From Asticcacaulis endophyticus (GTDB lineage: Bacteria > Pseudomonadota > Alphaproteobacteria > Caulobacterales > Caulobacteraceae), in contig NZ_BMZB01000001.1 in assembly GCF_014652575.1 (NCBI RefSeq), positions 1,695,470 through 1,759,469 of the forward strand: 64,000 bases of DNA. Reading direction: 5' to 3'. Every line of letters starts with the position of its first letter. The stretch's first letter is position 1. Below are positions 1-11,354 of this stretch, piece after piece. Under the pieces are notes generated by a model that did not search any database, was not told the DNA's origin, and saw nothing but the letters and a program-made list of their open reading frames with translations. A program made the translations under genes and the position numbers.

Positions 1-17
1 AGGGGGGCATCTTGGCT

Positions 18-1376
<1,359 letters not shown>

Positions 1377-1516
1377 TCAATGTGAATAAGACGGGACAGG
1401 TGTATCCCTGAAGTCATAGTTGCTGACGTTGCGGCGGCTTTATCATCTATTGCGCCTTTGAGTAGCCGAAATCAGTTGATAGGTGTCATTTTCGGGTTTA
1501 AGTGCCCCAAAAGTCA

Positions 1517-1547
1517 CCGTCACACGCGGTAGTTACCGCTGTGACGG
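1517..1547. promoter_or_regulatory. Imperfect 31-nt palindrome upstream of the VTT-domain gene
   Basis: The left arm ccgtcaca-c-gcggta and the right arm taccgc-tgtgacgg pair completely except for one unpaired C, around a gt spacer. It ends about 20 nt before the ATG at 1568, so it could be an operator or an mRNA hairpin. No named regulator is assigned. Confidence 0.4.
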
Positions 1548-1567
1548 GTTGCGGATATATTTTGATT

Positions 1568-2314
1568 ATGGTGCAAAGCCTCAAGGCCCTCTGGGACAAT
1601 GTGTGGTCCTTCCTGACCAATATGGACTCAAAGGTCATGCGCGCCGTGTGGGTGACGCTGGCCCTGTTTGCCTGCGTCGGCCTTGTGTTCATGATCGGTA
1701 AGACCGATATCGGCCATGAACTGACCCATGAACTCGAAGCGTGGATGGCGCACTATTCCAAGTCGCCGTGGGCAGTGTTCATTGTCATCGCGGTCTTTAC
1801 GATTTCAGCCTTTATTGCCGCCCCTCAGTTTGTGCTGATCGCCGCCTGCGTGGTGGCGTTCGGGCCGTGGCTGGGCTTTGCCTATTCATGGGTCGCCACC
1901 ATCGTCTCAGCCGCCGTGACGTTTTATGCCGGACGGTTTATCGGGGCAGATACCCTGGCCAAGATCGAGGGCAAACGGATGCAGCGCCTGTCGGAATATA
2001 TCGGGCGTAACTCGTTCAGCGCGTCGTTTATCGTCCGCAATGTTCCGTCGGCACCGTTCATCATCGTCAATATGGCGTTCGGCGTGTCTAAAGCGCGTTT
2101 TTCAGGCTTTATCCTGGGCTGTGCGCTGGGCTCTATCCCTAAGACAGCACTGGTCGCCCTGTTCGGATCGTCGTTTTCGCGATTGACGTCCGGCGGCGAC
2201 TGGAAGGGGGCGGCCCTGATCGCGGTCATCGGTCTGGCGTGGATGGCGCTGATGATTTTTGCACGCACCCTGATCGAGAAATGGCGCGAAAATGGGCGAG
2301 GTCCGGCCTCTTAA
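1568..2314 (+). CDS. TVP38/TMEM64 (VTT-domain) inner membrane protein
   Basis: Integral membrane protein of about 248 residues from the SNARE-associated/VTT (DedA-related) superfamily, whose members include lipid scramblases. A first hydrophobic segment (VWVTLALFACVGLVFMIG) is followed by the VTT core: re-entrant hydrophobic stretches around AAPQFVLIAACVVAFGPWLG, the conserved phenylalanine/glycine-rich AGRFIGADTLAKI, then RNVPSAPFIIVNMAFGVSK and GSIPKTALVALFG, and a final transmembrane helix near the C-terminus. A GTG at 1502 would add 22 residues, but that stretch is a palindrome and reads like leader DNA, so the ATG at 1568 is preferred; neither start has a clear Shine-Dalgarno sequence. 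Family assignment is firm; the substrate is unknown. A second VTT-type protein lies at 25044-25625. Confidence 0.75.
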   Translation: MVQSLKALWDNVWSFLTNMDSKVMRAVWVTLALFACVGLVFMIGKTDIGHELTHELEAWMAHYSKSPWAVFIVIAVFTISAFIAAPQFVLIAACVVAFGPWLGFAYSWVATIVSAAVTFYAGRFIGADTLAKIEGKRMQRLSEYIGRNSFSASFIVRNVPSAPFIIVNMAFGVSKARFSGFILGCALGSIPKTALVALFGSSFSRLTSGGDWKGAALIAVIGLAWMALMIFARTLIEKWRENGRGPAS

Positions 2315-3672
<1,358 letters not shown>

Positions 3673-3747
3673 GCATATCAGCCTAAATTCTGTCGCTAAT
3701 CGGCGCTATAAGGCCAGTCTAAAGTCGTTTGATTCGGGGTCAGTCGC

Positions 3748-4911
3748 GTGCCGCACGGGGATAAGCATTTCGAGCATTTGAAGCTGCCGGTCAACTGGGG
3801 CGTAATGGCTCTGGTGGCGGCGGTCTGTATCTTTGGTGCGCTCAGCTTTCTGGGCGACCGGCGCGAAGAAGTGTCGGGGCGTTCCTACGGCAACCGCTCA
3901 GGCTTTGATGCGGCCGCAGGGCCTGCCAGTAACGTGCTGGCCACCCCGGCCCATGTGGTCGGTGACGGGGCCAACTGGATCGATGACTATTTCTTTGCCG
4001 TGCGCGAAAACCGCATCCTGAAAAAACGGGTGCAGGATCTGTCGCTGTATCGCGATATGTATTTCCAGCAAAAAGACATTTCCGAACGCTATGAAAAGCT
4101 GCTCAACCTGCGCACCGAGCCGCCGGTGGAGATGGTGACGGCGCGTTCGGTCTCGGTCTCGCGCGGGCCGTTCAATAATAATCGCCTGATTGATGCCGGA
4201 TCGAACGCAAAGATCCGTTTTGGTAATCCGGTCATTACCGATCAGGGGCTGGTTGGCCGCGTGGTCGGCGTCAGCCCCAAGGTCAGCCGTGTGCTGATGA
4301 TCACCGATGTGGTCAGCCGTACCCCGATCATGATTGCCCGCTCCGATGCCCGCGCCGTCATGTCCGGTGATGGCGGTGAGTTTCCGCGCCTTGATTTCGT
4401 GCGCGGCAAGGATGCGGTCAAAAAAGGCGACCAGATATTGACCTCCGGCGACGGCGGCATCTTCCCGCGCGGTTTGCCGGTGGGTGAAGCGGTACAGGGG
4501 GTTGATAAGGTCTGGCGGGTTAAGCTTTATGCCAACCGCGCCCCGATCGATTTTGTGAAAATCCTGCTGTACGAAGACTTTTCACAGTTCCCGGAAGCCG
4601 ATCAGGTGTTGATGACGCCGCAGATCACCGAACTTCTGCCGCAACCGGCAATACCGCAGCCTGTGACCGCAGGGGCGGCGGCATCTTCCGCAGGTGTGGC
4701 GTCAACAACGCCAGCCGGTGGCGCGACGTCTAGTGCAGCCACCCCGGCATCGGGAGCATCCGCGACCTCTGCCGCGGCCCGTCCGGCCGCCCCTCGACCT
4801 GCACAACCCAGACCGGCGCAGACACGCCCAGCGCAGACACCCGCCACGCAGCCCACTCAGGCCCAAACCCAAAGCGCTGCGGCCACACCTTCGACCGAGG
4901 TGCCTTTTTGA
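3748..4911 (+). CDS. mreC: Rod shape-determining protein MreC
   Basis: Bitopic inner membrane protein that links MreB and MreD to the periplasmic side of the elongasome. Of 387 residues, about 20-40 form the transmembrane helix (WGVMALVAAVCIFGALSFL), followed by a coiled coil (ENRILKKRVQDLSLYRDMYFQQ, about residues 88-110) and the two small beta-barrel domains of MreC (DQGLVGRVVGVSPKVSRVLMI and ILTSGDGGIFPRGLPVG). The last roughly 90 residues are an Ala/Pro/Thr/Gln-rich low-complexity tail, absent from enterobacterial MreC but common in Caulobacterales. The start is GTG with a weak gggg upstream. The stop overlaps the mreD start (TTGA). Confidence 0.95.
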   Translation: MPHGDKHFEHLKLPVNWGVMALVAAVCIFGALSFLGDRREEVSGRSYGNRSGFDAAAGPASNVLATPAHVVGDGANWIDDYFFAVRENRILKKRVQDLSLYRDMYFQQKDISERYEKLLNLRTEPPVEMVTARSVSVSRGPFNNNRLIDAGSNAKIRFGNPVITDQGLVGRVVGVSPKVSRVLMITDVVSRTPIMIARSDARAVMSGDGGEFPRLDFVRGKDAVKKGDQILTSGDGGIFPRGLPVGEAVQGVDKVWRVKLYANRAPIDFVKILLYEDFSQFPEADQVLMTPQITELLPQPAIPQPVTAGAAASSAGVASTTPAGGATSSAATPASGASATSAAARPAAPRPAQPRPAQTRPAQTPATQPTQAQTQSAAATPSTEVPF

Positions 4912-5477
4912 AAACGCCGTTTATCAAGACGCCGCTTAAGGTGACGCTTGATCGCGGCGTGCGCAAAGGCATGGCCCAGCGCATGATCGGTCCGCTTGAC
5001 TGGATCGGCTGGCCGGCTTTGGGTGTGCTGGCGGCGACCATAGTGCTGGCTACGCCGATGAAGGTGTTCGGCCTTTACCTGCCGGAGCCGGTATTGCCAC
5101 TCGCCCTGGCTTTCGCATGGCCTCTGATCCGCCCGTCTTACGTTGCGCCGTTGGTGCTGGCGCTGATGGGCGCGTTTCTGGATTATTTCTGGGGTGCACC
5201 GTTGGGGTTCTGGACCCTGTCGCTGATGATCGTCTACGGCGTGATTTTTTTGCTGCGCGGGTATATGGTCGGGCAGGACATGATGGTCATCGCCGGACTT
5301 TATGGCGTGGCGGTCATCGGTTTCTTTATCCTGACCACCCTTATGGCGACGATCGATTCCGGTATGGTGCCGCGTCTGATCAGCGTGTTCGAGCAGGCTC
5401 TGGCGACCTTTGCGTCGGTATTTCTGGTGTTGTGGCTGCTTGAGTCTTACGTCCACGCCGATGTGCGCTTTCAGTGA
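4908..5477 (+). CDS. mreD: Rod shape-determining protein MreD
   Basis: Small integral membrane partner of MreC in the elongasome. The 189 residues contain about five hydrophobic helices, including GVLAATIVLATPMKVFGLYL, PLVLALMGAFLDYFWGAPLG (the acidic-aromatic-Gly motif typical of MreD) and VFLVLWLLESYVH at the end. I start it at the TTG overlapping the mreC stop, which implies translational coupling; the ATG at 4971 would remove the basic N-terminal tail and is the alternative. It is placed between mreC and mrdA as in most rod-shaped proteobacteria. Confidence 0.9.
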   Translation: MKTPFIKTPLKVTLDRGVRKGMAQRMIGPLDWIGWPALGVLAATIVLATPMKVFGLYLPEPVLPLALAFAWPLIRPSYVAPLVLALMGAFLDYFWGAPLGFWTLSLMIVYGVIFLLRGYMVGQDMMVIAGLYGVAVIGFFILTTLMATIDSGMVPRLISVFEQALATFASVFLVLWLLESYVHADVRFQ

Positions 5478-5489
5478 GTAATGGCATAG

Positions 5490-7505
5490 ATGGCTGAAAC
5501 CTCGATCATTTTCAGCGATGTCAACGAACGTCAGGGCGTGTTCTCGCGGCGCGTCTTCCTGATGGGCGGGGTGGTGGCGTTTGGCCTGTTTGCCCTGACC
5601 GGACGGCTGGCGCAGCTTCAGCTTATTGAAGGCGGCAAGTACCGGCGTTTGTCCTCGGCTAATCAGTTCAACTACCGCCTGATCCCGCCGCCGCGCGGGC
5701 AAATCCTTGATCGTAACGGCGTGGTCATTGCCGGAAACCGGCCGTCCTTTTCAGTGCTGGTGATGCGCTCTCAGGTCAAGGATATCGACGAAACCCTGGA
5801 TCAGATCGCTTATGTCCTGCCGCAGACCCTGCTGCGTCGCAGGGCGATTCTGCGTGACATCAACCAGAGCAGGCGCTTTGCCCCGACCGCGATTGCCACC
5901 GACCTGAACTGGGAAGACTTCGCCAAGGTCAACCTCTATGCCTCGACCATTCCGGGGGTCGATGTGTCGATGGATGAGGTGCGCGTGTACCATTACGGCG
6001 GCGCATTTTCGCACGTCATCGGCTATGTGGGTAAGATTTCCGACAAAGACCTTAAGGCCGAAAACGCCGCCACTGGCGACGAAGAACAGCTTGATCCCAT
6101 CCTGCTGCATCCCGGCTTTCGTATAGGTAAGCAAGGCATTGAAAAGGCCTTTGACAAAGACCTGCGCGGGGTGGCAGGAGCGCGTAAGATCGAAGTCAAC
6201 GCCACCGGCAATATCATTGCCGAAGACTCAGACGGCATGCGTCCGGCCACACCCGGCGAAGATGTCGTCCTGACGCTGGATGCCGAAATTCAACAACGCG
6301 CGCTGGAGGTCTTTGGCGAAGATTCCGGCGGGGCGGTGTTGATGAACATCCACACCGGCGAAGTGCTGTGTATGATGTCGGCGCCGTCGTTCGATCCGAA
6401 CCTGTTCGTGTCGGGGATCTCGTCCAAGGCTTACGGCCTGTTGCGCGACTATGAGCGCCTGCCGCTGCTGGATAAGTGCATTGGCTCGACCTATGCGCCG
6501 GGGTCTACATTTAAGGTCGCGACGGCTCTGGCCTTTCTTGAGGGCGGCATAAACCCCGAAGAGCGGGTGGTGTGTTCAGGCAGCTACCGCTACGGCAATC
6601 GCTCCTTTGCTTGCCACAAACGCGGTGGCCACGGCCCGCAGACCATGCATGACGCCATTAAGAATTCATGCGACGTCTATTTCTACCATATGTGTAATCG
6701 GGCTGAGGCCGGCCCTGACCGCATCGCCCAGACGGCGCGTGCGCTGGGGATGGGCCATGTCTTTGAAAACTTTGAAATCGCGGGTCAAAAGCGCGGCACC
6801 ATTCCTGACCGTGAATATAAGCGCACGGCCTTTAAGAACGATCCGAAATGGCATCCGGGGGAAACCCTGTCGGTTGCCATCGGTCAGGGCTATGTGACGA
6901 CCTCAGCCCTGCAACTATGTACCTATATCGCCCGCATCGCCAATGGCCAGAAGGCGGTTGAGCCCTATCTGGTCAAAAAAATCGGCGAAGTCGAGAAGGT
7001 TCCGTTCAAGGATTTCAAGGACTTGCCGTTCTCAAGGGCGCATCTTGATATCGTCCGCGCCGGCATGGTCGCCGTGTCCAATGATGTGACCGGCACCGCC
7101 TATCGCAATTCGCGGCTGAACCTCGGCAATATCGAAATGGCGGGCAAGACCGGCACGGCGCAGGTGCGCTCCTACGATAAGGTGACTAACCGCCGCAACG
7201 AAGGCATACCGTGGAAGCTGCGTGACCACGGCCTGTTTGTCGCTTTTGCCCCGGCCGATAATCCAAAATACGCCATTGCGGTCATCGTCCAGCACGGTAT
7301 GGGCGGGTCGATGTTTGCCGCCCCGAAAGCGCGGGAGATCATGAAGCTGGCCCTGATCAAGGACCCTGAAATGCAGGCCCGCATCATTCAGCCCATGCCG
7401 GTTGATCCGAATTTGGCCAATGCACCGGATCAGCCGCTGACGTCCGATGCGGCCCCCGAACCGCTTGATATCAACCCGTCGCCCGACGCTATCCCACCGC
7501 AGTAA
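5490..7505 (+). CDS. mrdA: Penicillin-binding protein 2, peptidoglycan transpeptidase of the elongasome
   Basis: Class B PBP that cross-links lateral-wall peptidoglycan together with RodA. It has 671 residues: a short cytoplasmic tail, a transmembrane helix near 20-42 (VFLMGGVVAFGLFALTGRL), the pedestal/dimerisation domain opening with PPPRGQILDRNGVVIAGNRP, then the transpeptidase domain with all three motifs: STFK (nucleophile Ser, in APGSTFKVATAL), SCD in KNSCDVYFYH (the SxN/D motif) and KTGT in MAGKTGTAQVRS. A Pro/Asp-rich tail follows. It starts 12 nt after mreD and ends 8 nt before rodA. Length and motifs are intact. Confidence 0.96.
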   Translation: MAETSIIFSDVNERQGVFSRRVFLMGGVVAFGLFALTGRLAQLQLIEGGKYRRLSSANQFNYRLIPPPRGQILDRNGVVIAGNRPSFSVLVMRSQVKDIDETLDQIAYVLPQTLLRRRAILRDINQSRRFAPTAIATDLNWEDFAKVNLYASTIPGVDVSMDEVRVYHYGGAFSHVIGYVGKISDKDLKAENAATGDEEQLDPILLHPGFRIGKQGIEKAFDKDLRGVAGARKIEVNATGNIIAEDSDGMRPATPGEDVVLTLDAEIQQRALEVFGEDSGGAVLMNIHTGEVLCMMSAPSFDPNLFVSGISSKAYGLLRDYERLPLLDKCIGSTYAPGSTFKVATALAFLEGGINPEERVVCSGSYRYGNRSFACHKRGGHGPQTMHDAIKNSCDVYFYHMCNRAEAGPDRIAQTARALGMGHVFENFEIAGQKRGTIPDREYKRTAFKNDPKWHPGETLSVAIGQGYVTTSALQLCTYIARIANGQKAVEPYLVKKIGEVEKVPFKDFKDLPFSRAHLDIVRAGMVAVSNDVTGTAYRNSRLNLGNIEMAGKTGTAQVRSYDKVTNRRNEGIPWKLRDHGLFVAFAPADNPKYAIAVIVQHGMGGSMFAAPKAREIMKLALIKDPEMQARIIQPMPVDPNLANAPDQPLTSDAAPEPLDINPSPDAIPPQ

Positions 7506-7513
7506 GGTATCTT

Positions 7514-8677
7514 ATGGCCGAAAGCGCACTGACACGCCCCGGACAACGCGAACGCTATCAGAACAAGTTTGCCCAGATCGACTGGACGCTGTGCCTGATG
7601 ATGGCCCTGATCGCCGGTATGGGCTCACTGGTGCTCTATAGCGTCGGTGGCATGTCGTGGGACCCGTGGGCCTATGACCATCTGTTTCGGTTTGGGCTGT
7701 GTTTCGTGGTCATGATCGGCCTGTCCATGATCAATCTCAGTATCTGGCTGAGCATAAGTTACTGGGCTTACGGTGGATCGCTGTTGCTGCTGGTGGCGGT
7801 TGAACTGTTCGGTAAGGTCAAGATGGGGGCGCAGCGCTGGCTCGATATCGGCATCACTGATATTCAGCCGTCTGAGTTCATGAAACTGGCCATCGTGCTG
7901 GCTCTGGCGCGCTGGTATCATGAAAATTCGGCTAAGGACGCCAACTGGTCGTGGAAACTGCTGGTGCCGATCTTCATGATCCTGATCCCGTTTACGCTGG
8001 TGGCACACCAGCCGGATCTCGGCACCGCCATGCTGATCCTGATCACCGGTGTTGCGGTCATGGTGGCGGCGGGCCTGAACTGGAAAGCGATTGCGACGGC
8101 TGCGGGGGCAGGGATTGTCGCTATTCCGTTTGTGTTCACCTTCGTCCTGCACGACTATCAGGCCAAGCGCATCACCACCTTTCTTGACCCGGAATCCGAT
8201 CCGTCGGGGTCGGGTTACCACATCCTGCAATCGAAGATCGCCATGGGGTCGGGTGGGCTGCTGGGTAAGGGGCTGGGGCTGGGCTCTCAGTCGCAACTAA
8301 ACTTTCTGCCGGAAAAGCACACCGACTTTATCATGGCGGCGGTGTCCGAAGAACTGGGCTTTGTCGGTGGGGCATCGGTATTTCTGCTCTACGGGTTGGT
8401 GATTTTCATGGCCCTGCGCATTGCCATGTTGTCCCATAGCCACTTTGGCCGACTGGCCGTGGCGGGGGCAATTGCCACCTTTGCCGTCTATGTGCTGATC
8501 AACGGGGCCATGGTCATGGGGCTGGCGCCGGTCGTGGGCGTGCCTATGCCGCTGCTGTCCTATGGCGGCTCGGTCATGCTCACGGTGATGGTGGGCTTTG
8601 GCCTGATCCAGGGTGTGAGGGTGCATAGATACCAGGAGCTACCCCGCCAGAATTCGATCTTCGCCCGCTTCGAATAA
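7514..8677 (+). CDS. rodA: Rod shape-determining protein RodA, SEDS peptidoglycan glycosyltransferase
   Basis: SEDS-family polymerase that extends lateral-wall glycan strands from lipid II in complex with PBP2. The 387 residues form about ten transmembrane helices. SEDS signatures are visible: GAQRWLDIG, QPSEFMKLAIVLALARWYH, the extracellular loop Asp in AHQPDLGTAMLI, GSGGLLGKGLGLGSQSQLNFLPEKHTDFIMA split over the long periplasmic loop, and the closing MPLLSYGGSVML. It is the last gene of the rod operon; two bases after its stop begins a 108-nt perfect inverted repeat that may end transcription. Confidence 0.95.
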   Translation: MAESALTRPGQRERYQNKFAQIDWTLCLMMALIAGMGSLVLYSVGGMSWDPWAYDHLFRFGLCFVVMIGLSMINLSIWLSISYWAYGGSLLLLVAVELFGKVKMGAQRWLDIGITDIQPSEFMKLAIVLALARWYHENSAKDANWSWKLLVPIFMILIPFTLVAHQPDLGTAMLILITGVAVMVAAGLNWKAIATAAGAGIVAIPFVFTFVLHDYQAKRITTFLDPESDPSGSGYHILQSKIAMGSGGLLGKGLGLGSQSQLNFLPEKHTDFIMAAVSEELGFVGGASVFLLYGLVIFMALRIAMLSHSHFGRLAVAGAIATFAVYVLINGAMVMGLAPVVGVPMPLLSYGGSVMLTVMVGFGLIQGVRVHRYQELPRQNSIFARFE

Positions 8678-8678
8678 G

Positions 8679-8786
8679 GGAAAATCGTGAGATTTGAGCC
8701 AGATAATAGCCGACAAGCGCCGCAGGTAGACTAACTACCTGCAAGCGCAGACTGCGTATTAACTGGCTCAAATCTCACGATTTTCC
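8679..8786. repeat. Long inverted repeat with nested hairpin downstream of rodA
   Basis: Perfect 24-nt arms at 8679-8702 and 8763-8786 (the left arm begins ggaaaatcgtgagatttg) enclose a second perfect hairpin, gcaggtag at 8722-8729 and ctacctgc at 8735-8742 with loop actaa. It could be an unusual transcription terminator for the rod operon or a small non-autonomous mobile element. No T-tract follows. Confidence 0.7.
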
Positions 8787-8884
8787 AGCCGGGGGGCAGA
8801 ACTTTTATACCTCCCCAGTTTACTGGGGAGGGGGACCGCACGAAATCGCGCAGCGATTGAGATGTGGTGGTGGGGGCTCTTTAC
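8787..8884. repeat. REP-like intergenic element between rodA and pip
   Basis: Contains the short palindrome cctccccag-ttta-ctggggagg (8810-8831) followed by a G-rich stretch. Similar clusters of ctcccca/tggggag arms occur at 50537-50680 and, more loosely, at 11323-11347, suggesting a dispersed extragenic palindrome family. Confidence 0.5.
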
Positions 8885-9877
8885 CTACCCCAATACCTCA
8901 ACCGCCTGATCACAGGCCGCCACCAGCGCCTCTAATATCCCCGGATCAGAGGACGAATGCCCGGCCTTGCCGATCAGCTTAAAGCGCGCTTCCGGCCACG
9001 CCTTGTGCAAGGCCCAGGCGCTGTCCATCGGGGTGACCACATCAAACCGGCCCTGAATGATCCATGCCGGAATGTGGCGGATGCGGTCGATGTGATCGAG
9101 TATCCAGGTCTCAGACTCAAAGAAGCCCTTGTTCTGGAAGTACCACGATTCAATGCGGGCAAAGGCGACCGCGAATTCGGTATCGGTGAATTTTGACGGC
9201 GTATCAGACGGCCCTTCGATCGACAGGGTGGCCCCCTCCCAGCCGCTCCACGCCAGAGCCGAGGCCGCTTGTGCTGCCTTATCATCACCGTTCAGCCGAC
9301 GGATGTGGGCGGCCATCAGGTCGTGGCGCTCATCTTCGGGGATGGGGGCCACGAAATCCTCCCAGATATCGGGGAACAGGTAGCTGGCGCCTTCCTGATA
9401 GAACCATTTCAGTTCCTTTGGCCGCACCATGAATATGCCGCGCAAGATCAGAGCCATCACCTTGTCCGGGTGACTGATGGCGTAGGAAAGCGCCAGTGTC
9501 GACCCCCATGACCCGCCAAACACCGCCCATTGCCCAATCCCAAGCTTTTGCCGCAGGGCCTCGATATCGGCCACCAGATGCCAGGTCGTGTTGTCGCTCA
9601 GGTCAGGATCGCTTGAGGCATGCGGTGTCGATTTCCCGCAGCCACGCTGATCTAACAGGATAATGCGGTAGAGTTTCGGATTGAAGTAACAGCGCAAATT
9701 GGGGCTGGTACCGCCACCTGGGCCGCCGTGCAGCACCACGACCGGAATGCCGTCCGGGTTACCGCTTTGCTCATAATAGATCCGGTGGCGGCCCCCCGCG
9801 GCCATATAGCCCTGATCATACGGCTCTATGGCGGGATAGAGGCCCTTGGCGGGTCTGGGGTTGAGGGAATCGGTCAT
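8885..9877 (-). CDS. pip: Proline iminopeptidase (alpha/beta hydrolase)
   Basis: Cytosolic serine peptidase of family S33 that removes N-terminal proline from peptides. The 330-residue product shows the oxyanion-hole motif VVVLHGGPGGG, LLDQRGCGKSTPH (diagnostic of the family), the nucleophile elbow GGSWGS, the acid in GRFDVVTP and the catalytic His in GKAGHSSSDPG. The ATG at 9875-9877 matches where the family starts (GLYPAIEPYDQGYM soon after); the open frame extends 24 codons further without support. No Shine-Dalgarno is obvious. It is divergent from the MFS gene with 65 bp between starts. Confidence 0.92.
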   Translation of the reverse strand: MTDSLNPRPAKGLYPAIEPYDQGYMAAGGRHRIYYEQSGNPDGIPVVVLHGGPGGGTSPNLRCYFNPKLYRIILLDQRGCGKSTPHASSDPDLSDNTTWHLVADIEALRQKLGIGQWAVFGGSWGSTLALSYAISHPDKVMALILRGIFMVRPKELKWFYQEGASYLFPDIWEDFVAPIPEDERHDLMAAHIRRLNGDDKAAQAASALAWSGWEGATLSIEGPSDTPSKFTDTEFAVAFARIESWYFQNKGFFESETWILDHIDRIRHIPAWIIQGRFDVVTPMDSAWALHKAWPEARFKLIGKAGHSSSDPGILEALVAACDQAVEVLG

Positions 9878-9942
9878 AATCAAGTGGCGTTTGAGGCAGT
9901 TGCGATGGTAATGGGCAGGTGTAAGGCCTATCAAAGACTGAA

Positions 9943-11199
9943 ATGTCACGGATCACAATACCTTTTTCCCGCAAAGACCCGCAATCGCCGCGCCCTGATC
10001 TGTCGACGCGCGCGCGTCAGGCGTTGTTTTACACCTTTGTCTATATCGGCACCGGCGCGTCATTGCCGTACATGCCGCTGTGGTTCCAGTCCCAGGGCTT
10101 AAGCGGGGCTGAGATCGGGCTGATCCTCGCTGTTCCGCTGTTGCTGCGGGCCGTTACCGGGCCAATCATCGGCGTGTGGGCCGATAATTTCAGGCTTTAC
10201 CGGACGCCGATGATATGGCTGGCGCTGGCGGGAGCGATCTTTTATGCTTTGATGGCGGCGTCACCGGCCTTTGGCGATTATAAATTCTATGGTTTTCTGG
10301 TGCTGTGGACGGTGGGGTATACGCTAACCACTTCGGTCAGTCCGCTGATTGACGCCATGACCTTTCAACTGGCAGCAAAAGAGGGCTTTGCCTACACCTT
10401 TCCGCGCGCGATCGGTTCGGCGGTGTTTGTCGCGACCAATATCCTGCTGGGGTTTTTGCTAACCCTGCTGACGCCCGATATCATTTGGGTGTGGGTGGTG
10501 CTGGCGGGGATGGGAATATCGGCAGCGGCGGCGCTTATTCTGCAACCGAAATCCAAGGACGACTTACCAGACGTGGATAAGGTTGCGAAAGAGGGGCCGC
10601 ATGAAAGCGGGGTGGTACGGCTGAAAGTCCTGCTGGCCAATCCGACCCTGGTGTGGGTGGTGGTGGCGATGGGCTGTTTTCAGGCCTCCCACAGTTTTTA
10701 TTACGGTTTTTCGACCATTATTTGGCAAGGTGAGGGCTATAGCGGCACCATCTGCGGTTATCTGTGGGCCGTAGGGGTGGTGGCCGAAGTCGCCTATATG
10801 GGCCTGACGCTAAACTGGCGACGACGCATCGGGCCGTGGCGAATGCTGGTTCTGGCTGGGATTTTAAGCGTGGTGCGCTGGGGGATCATGGCCCTGTCGC
10901 CGCCGCTGTCGGTGCTGTGGTTCGTTCAGGCCCTGCATGCTTTTAGCTTTGCCGCCATCTATTTGGCCGGGCTTGAACTGGTGCAGACCCTGTCGCCGCG
11001 CCGTCTGGGCGGTCTGGCCCAAAGCCTCAGTGCCGCCTTTACGACCGGGGTGATGATGGGACTAGGGACGCTGGCATCAGGCGCCGTCTATGACCGTATC
11101 GGGTCGGGTGGTTACGGCTTGATGGCGGGGCTTTCATTGGCCGGTCTTGGCATTGCTGTATGGCTCTATTTAGTTCCCTCTCCCCGTGCCCTCAAGTAG
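9943..11199 (+). CDS. MFS transporter, phenylpropionate-porter-like (MFS_1_like)
   Basis: Twelve-helix major facilitator of 418 residues. After a 25-residue cytoplasmic lead come ALFYTFVYIGTGASLPYMPLWF (helix 1) and GLSGAEIGLILAVPLLLRAVTGPIIGVWAD (helix 2 and the conserved loop 2-3 motif), the arrangement seen in the PPP/LacY-like subfamily (HcaT, YcaD type). A charged central loop around residues 200-225 separates the two six-helix halves; the second half includes FFYYGFSTIIW-type helices and SFAAIYLAGLELVQ. The substrate is unknown, and neighbours give no clue beyond the divergent peptidase. Confidence 0.8.
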   Translation: MSRITIPFSRKDPQSPRPDLSTRARQALFYTFVYIGTGASLPYMPLWFQSQGLSGAEIGLILAVPLLLRAVTGPIIGVWADNFRLYRTPMIWLALAGAIFYALMAASPAFGDYKFYGFLVLWTVGYTLTTSVSPLIDAMTFQLAAKEGFAYTFPRAIGSAVFVATNILLGFLLTLLTPDIIWVWVVLAGMGISAAAALILQPKSKDDLPDVDKVAKEGPHESGVVRLKVLLANPTLVWVVVAMGCFQASHSFYYGFSTIIWQGEGYSGTICGYLWAVGVVAEVAYMGLTLNWRRRIGPWRMLVLAGILSVVRWGIMALSPPLSVLWFVQALHAFSFAAIYLAGLELVQTLSPRRLGGLAQSLSAAFTTGVMMGLGTLASGAVYDRIGSGGYGLMAGLSLAGLGIAVWLYLVPSPRALK

Positions 11200-11322
11200 C
11201 GAAGCGATAGGGCAATCAGAATGACGGGGAGAGGGGTAGGGTGAGGGGCCTTAACAAGCTTTCAACATGCTGAACATGGGTTTTTGCCCCTCATCCGGCC
11301 AGCCATCAAAGATGTCGGGCCA

Positions 11323-11347
11323 CCTTCTCCCGCTTGCGGGGAGAAGG
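11323..11347. repeat. Short inverted repeat between the convergent MFS and epimerase genes
   Basis: The arms ccttctccc and gggagaagg surround gcttgcg. It lies in a 155-bp gap between convergent genes, with further G/C-rich runs at 11200-11250; it is either a bidirectional terminator-like hairpin or a REP-type element. Confidence 0.45.
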
Positions 11348-11354
11348 AGATGAT

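Noticed and set aside
4857-5702. 281-codon frame antisense to mreD and the start of mrdA
   Set aside because: Gln/Arg/His-rich shadow composition over well-established genes; no start signal.
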